Part shown: positions 1 through 5,380 of the stretch, piece after piece
Position numbering within the stretch: position 1 is the first letter of the stretch
Layout of the letters: every line of letters begins with the position of its first letter
Source of the DNA: Solirubrobacteraceae bacterium
GTDB taxonomy: Bacteria; Actinomycetota; Thermoleophilia; Solirubrobacterales; Solirubrobacteraceae
Assembly (NCBI GenBank): GCA_030149625.1
Contig: JASLHP010000374.1
Coordinates: forward strand, 1-5,380
Direction of reading: 5' to 3'
Length of the DNA: 5,380 nucleotides
Made by a program: the position numbers and the translations under genes
Notes under the pieces: generated by a model
Database searches by the model: none
What the model was told of the DNA's origin: nothing
What the model saw: the letters and a program-made list of their open reading frames with translations, nothing else

Positions 1-1
1 C

Positions 2-247
2 ACGCCGATGGTCGAGCGCCGGGGCGGACGCTTTCTGGCGCGCACCACGACGATCGACCAGGTCGAGGGCGAGCGCCCCACGCCGCTGCTGTTCTTGATC
101 ATCGAGTGGCCCTCGCGCGACGCCGCCGAGATGTTCTACGAAAGCAGCGAGTACCGTCCTTATCGCGAGGCGCGCCAACAGGGCACGCACGGCGCCTTCT
201 TCCTGGTCGCTGGCGAGGACGTCAATGGCGTCGCCCGCATCGAATGA
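2..247 (+). CDS. DUF1330 family protein, 5'-truncated by window edge
   Basis: This is the C-terminal part of a small DUF1330-type protein. The family folds as a ferredoxin-like dimeric alpha/beta barrel of about 95 residues, and its biochemical role is mostly unknown. Visible hallmarks are GGRFLAR near the visible N-terminus, a hydrophobic strand (LLFLIIEWPS), then SRDAAEMFYESSEYRPYREAR, which matches the family pattern of 'P-S-x-x-A-x-x-(F/W)-Y-x-S-x-E-Y'. It ends with a strand, FFLVAGEDV. The frame stays open to the window start (Thr-Pro precede the first Met). The family normally has a further N-terminal strand before GGR, so the ATG at position 8 is probably internal and the true start lies outside. 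The gene converges on the phosphatase gene, with 12 bp between the stops and no obvious terminator. The family call rests on motif resemblance; the function is not known. Confidence 0.82.
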   Translation, partial: TPMVERRGGRFLARTTTIDQVEGERPTPLLFLIIEWPSRDAAEMFYESSEYRPYREARQQGTHGAFFLVAGEDVNGVARIE

Positions 248-259
248 CGATCGCAGGCG

Positions 260-5343
<5,084 letters not shown>

Positions 5344-5347
<4 letters not shown>

Positions 5348-5380
5348 GCCACGCTCCGCGCCGCGGGCGCCGCGGCGGAA
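5344..5380 (-). CDS. Possible C-terminal end of an upstream gene
   Basis: In the frame offset from MMPL, the last visible codons at the window edge read SAAAPAARSVA and end at a TGA (5346-5344) that overlaps the MMPL ATG as ATGA. An Ala/Pro-rich tail and a 4-bp overlap are typical of a preceding operon gene. Only 11 codons are visible, so neither the family nor the reality of this gene can be settled here. A transcriptional regulator often precedes MMPL genes in actinobacteria, but nothing in these residues shows that. Confidence 0.3.
5354..5357 (-). promoter_or_regulatory. Ribosome binding site of the MMPL gene
   Basis: On the minus strand GGAG lies six bases before the ATG at 5347-5345. 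It supports that start over a longer reading frame that would continue past the window edge. Confidence 0.6.
5358..5375. repeat. Tandem duplication of a 9-bp unit (gcgccgcgg x2)
   Basis: The unit gcgccgcgg occurs twice in direct succession (5358-5366 and 5367-5375), just upstream of the MMPL ribosome binding site. Each copy contains the palindrome CCGCGG, so the pair could also form a short, very GC-rich hairpin. It may simply be Ala-rich coding sequence of an upstream gene. Confidence 0.6.

Overview
The window is very GC-rich, tightly packed bacterial DNA. An MMPL-family transporter, gene overlaps at every junction on the minus strand and strong GC bias at third codon positions suggest a high-GC actinobacterium, possibly a soil lineage such as the Thermoleophilia/Solirubrobacterales. 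That placement is inference from gene style, not from a marker gene.

Layout. On the plus strand, positions 2-247 hold the 3' part of a DUF1330-family gene whose start lies before the window. The rest is read from the minus strand. In transcription order it holds a possible last few codons of an upstream gene (5380-5344), a 12-TM MMPL transporter (5347-3053), a full-length catalase-peroxidase katG (3060-865) and a histidine-phosphatase (phosphoglycerate-mutase-like) gene (868-260). The phosphatase and DUF1330 genes converge, with 12 bp between their stops. There is no non-coding stretch longer than about 12 bp, and I see no RNA gene, insertion sequence or CRISPR array.

How the genes relate. 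MMPL and katG overlap by 8 bp, and katG and the phosphatase by 4 bp. The MMPL start may overlap a preceding stop by 4 bp. This is the layout of a translationally coupled operon. KatG removes peroxide in the cytoplasm and the MMPL protein probably exports a lipid or other hydrophobic compound. No shared pathway is evident, so the joint role is open.

Main oddities. The phosphatase has no ATG, GTG or TTG codon upstream of its catalytic RHG motif. The likely start is a CTG inside a CTGA overlap with the katG stop, and automatic annotation may truncate the gene and lose the active-site histidine. katG sits behind an MMPL gene rather than next to a visible furA or oxyR regulator. The MMPL gene contains a perfect 26-bp palindrome and four copies of GCGATCGC, which codon use in Ala-Ile-Ala membrane segments explains adequately. 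I found no convincing new biological system here.
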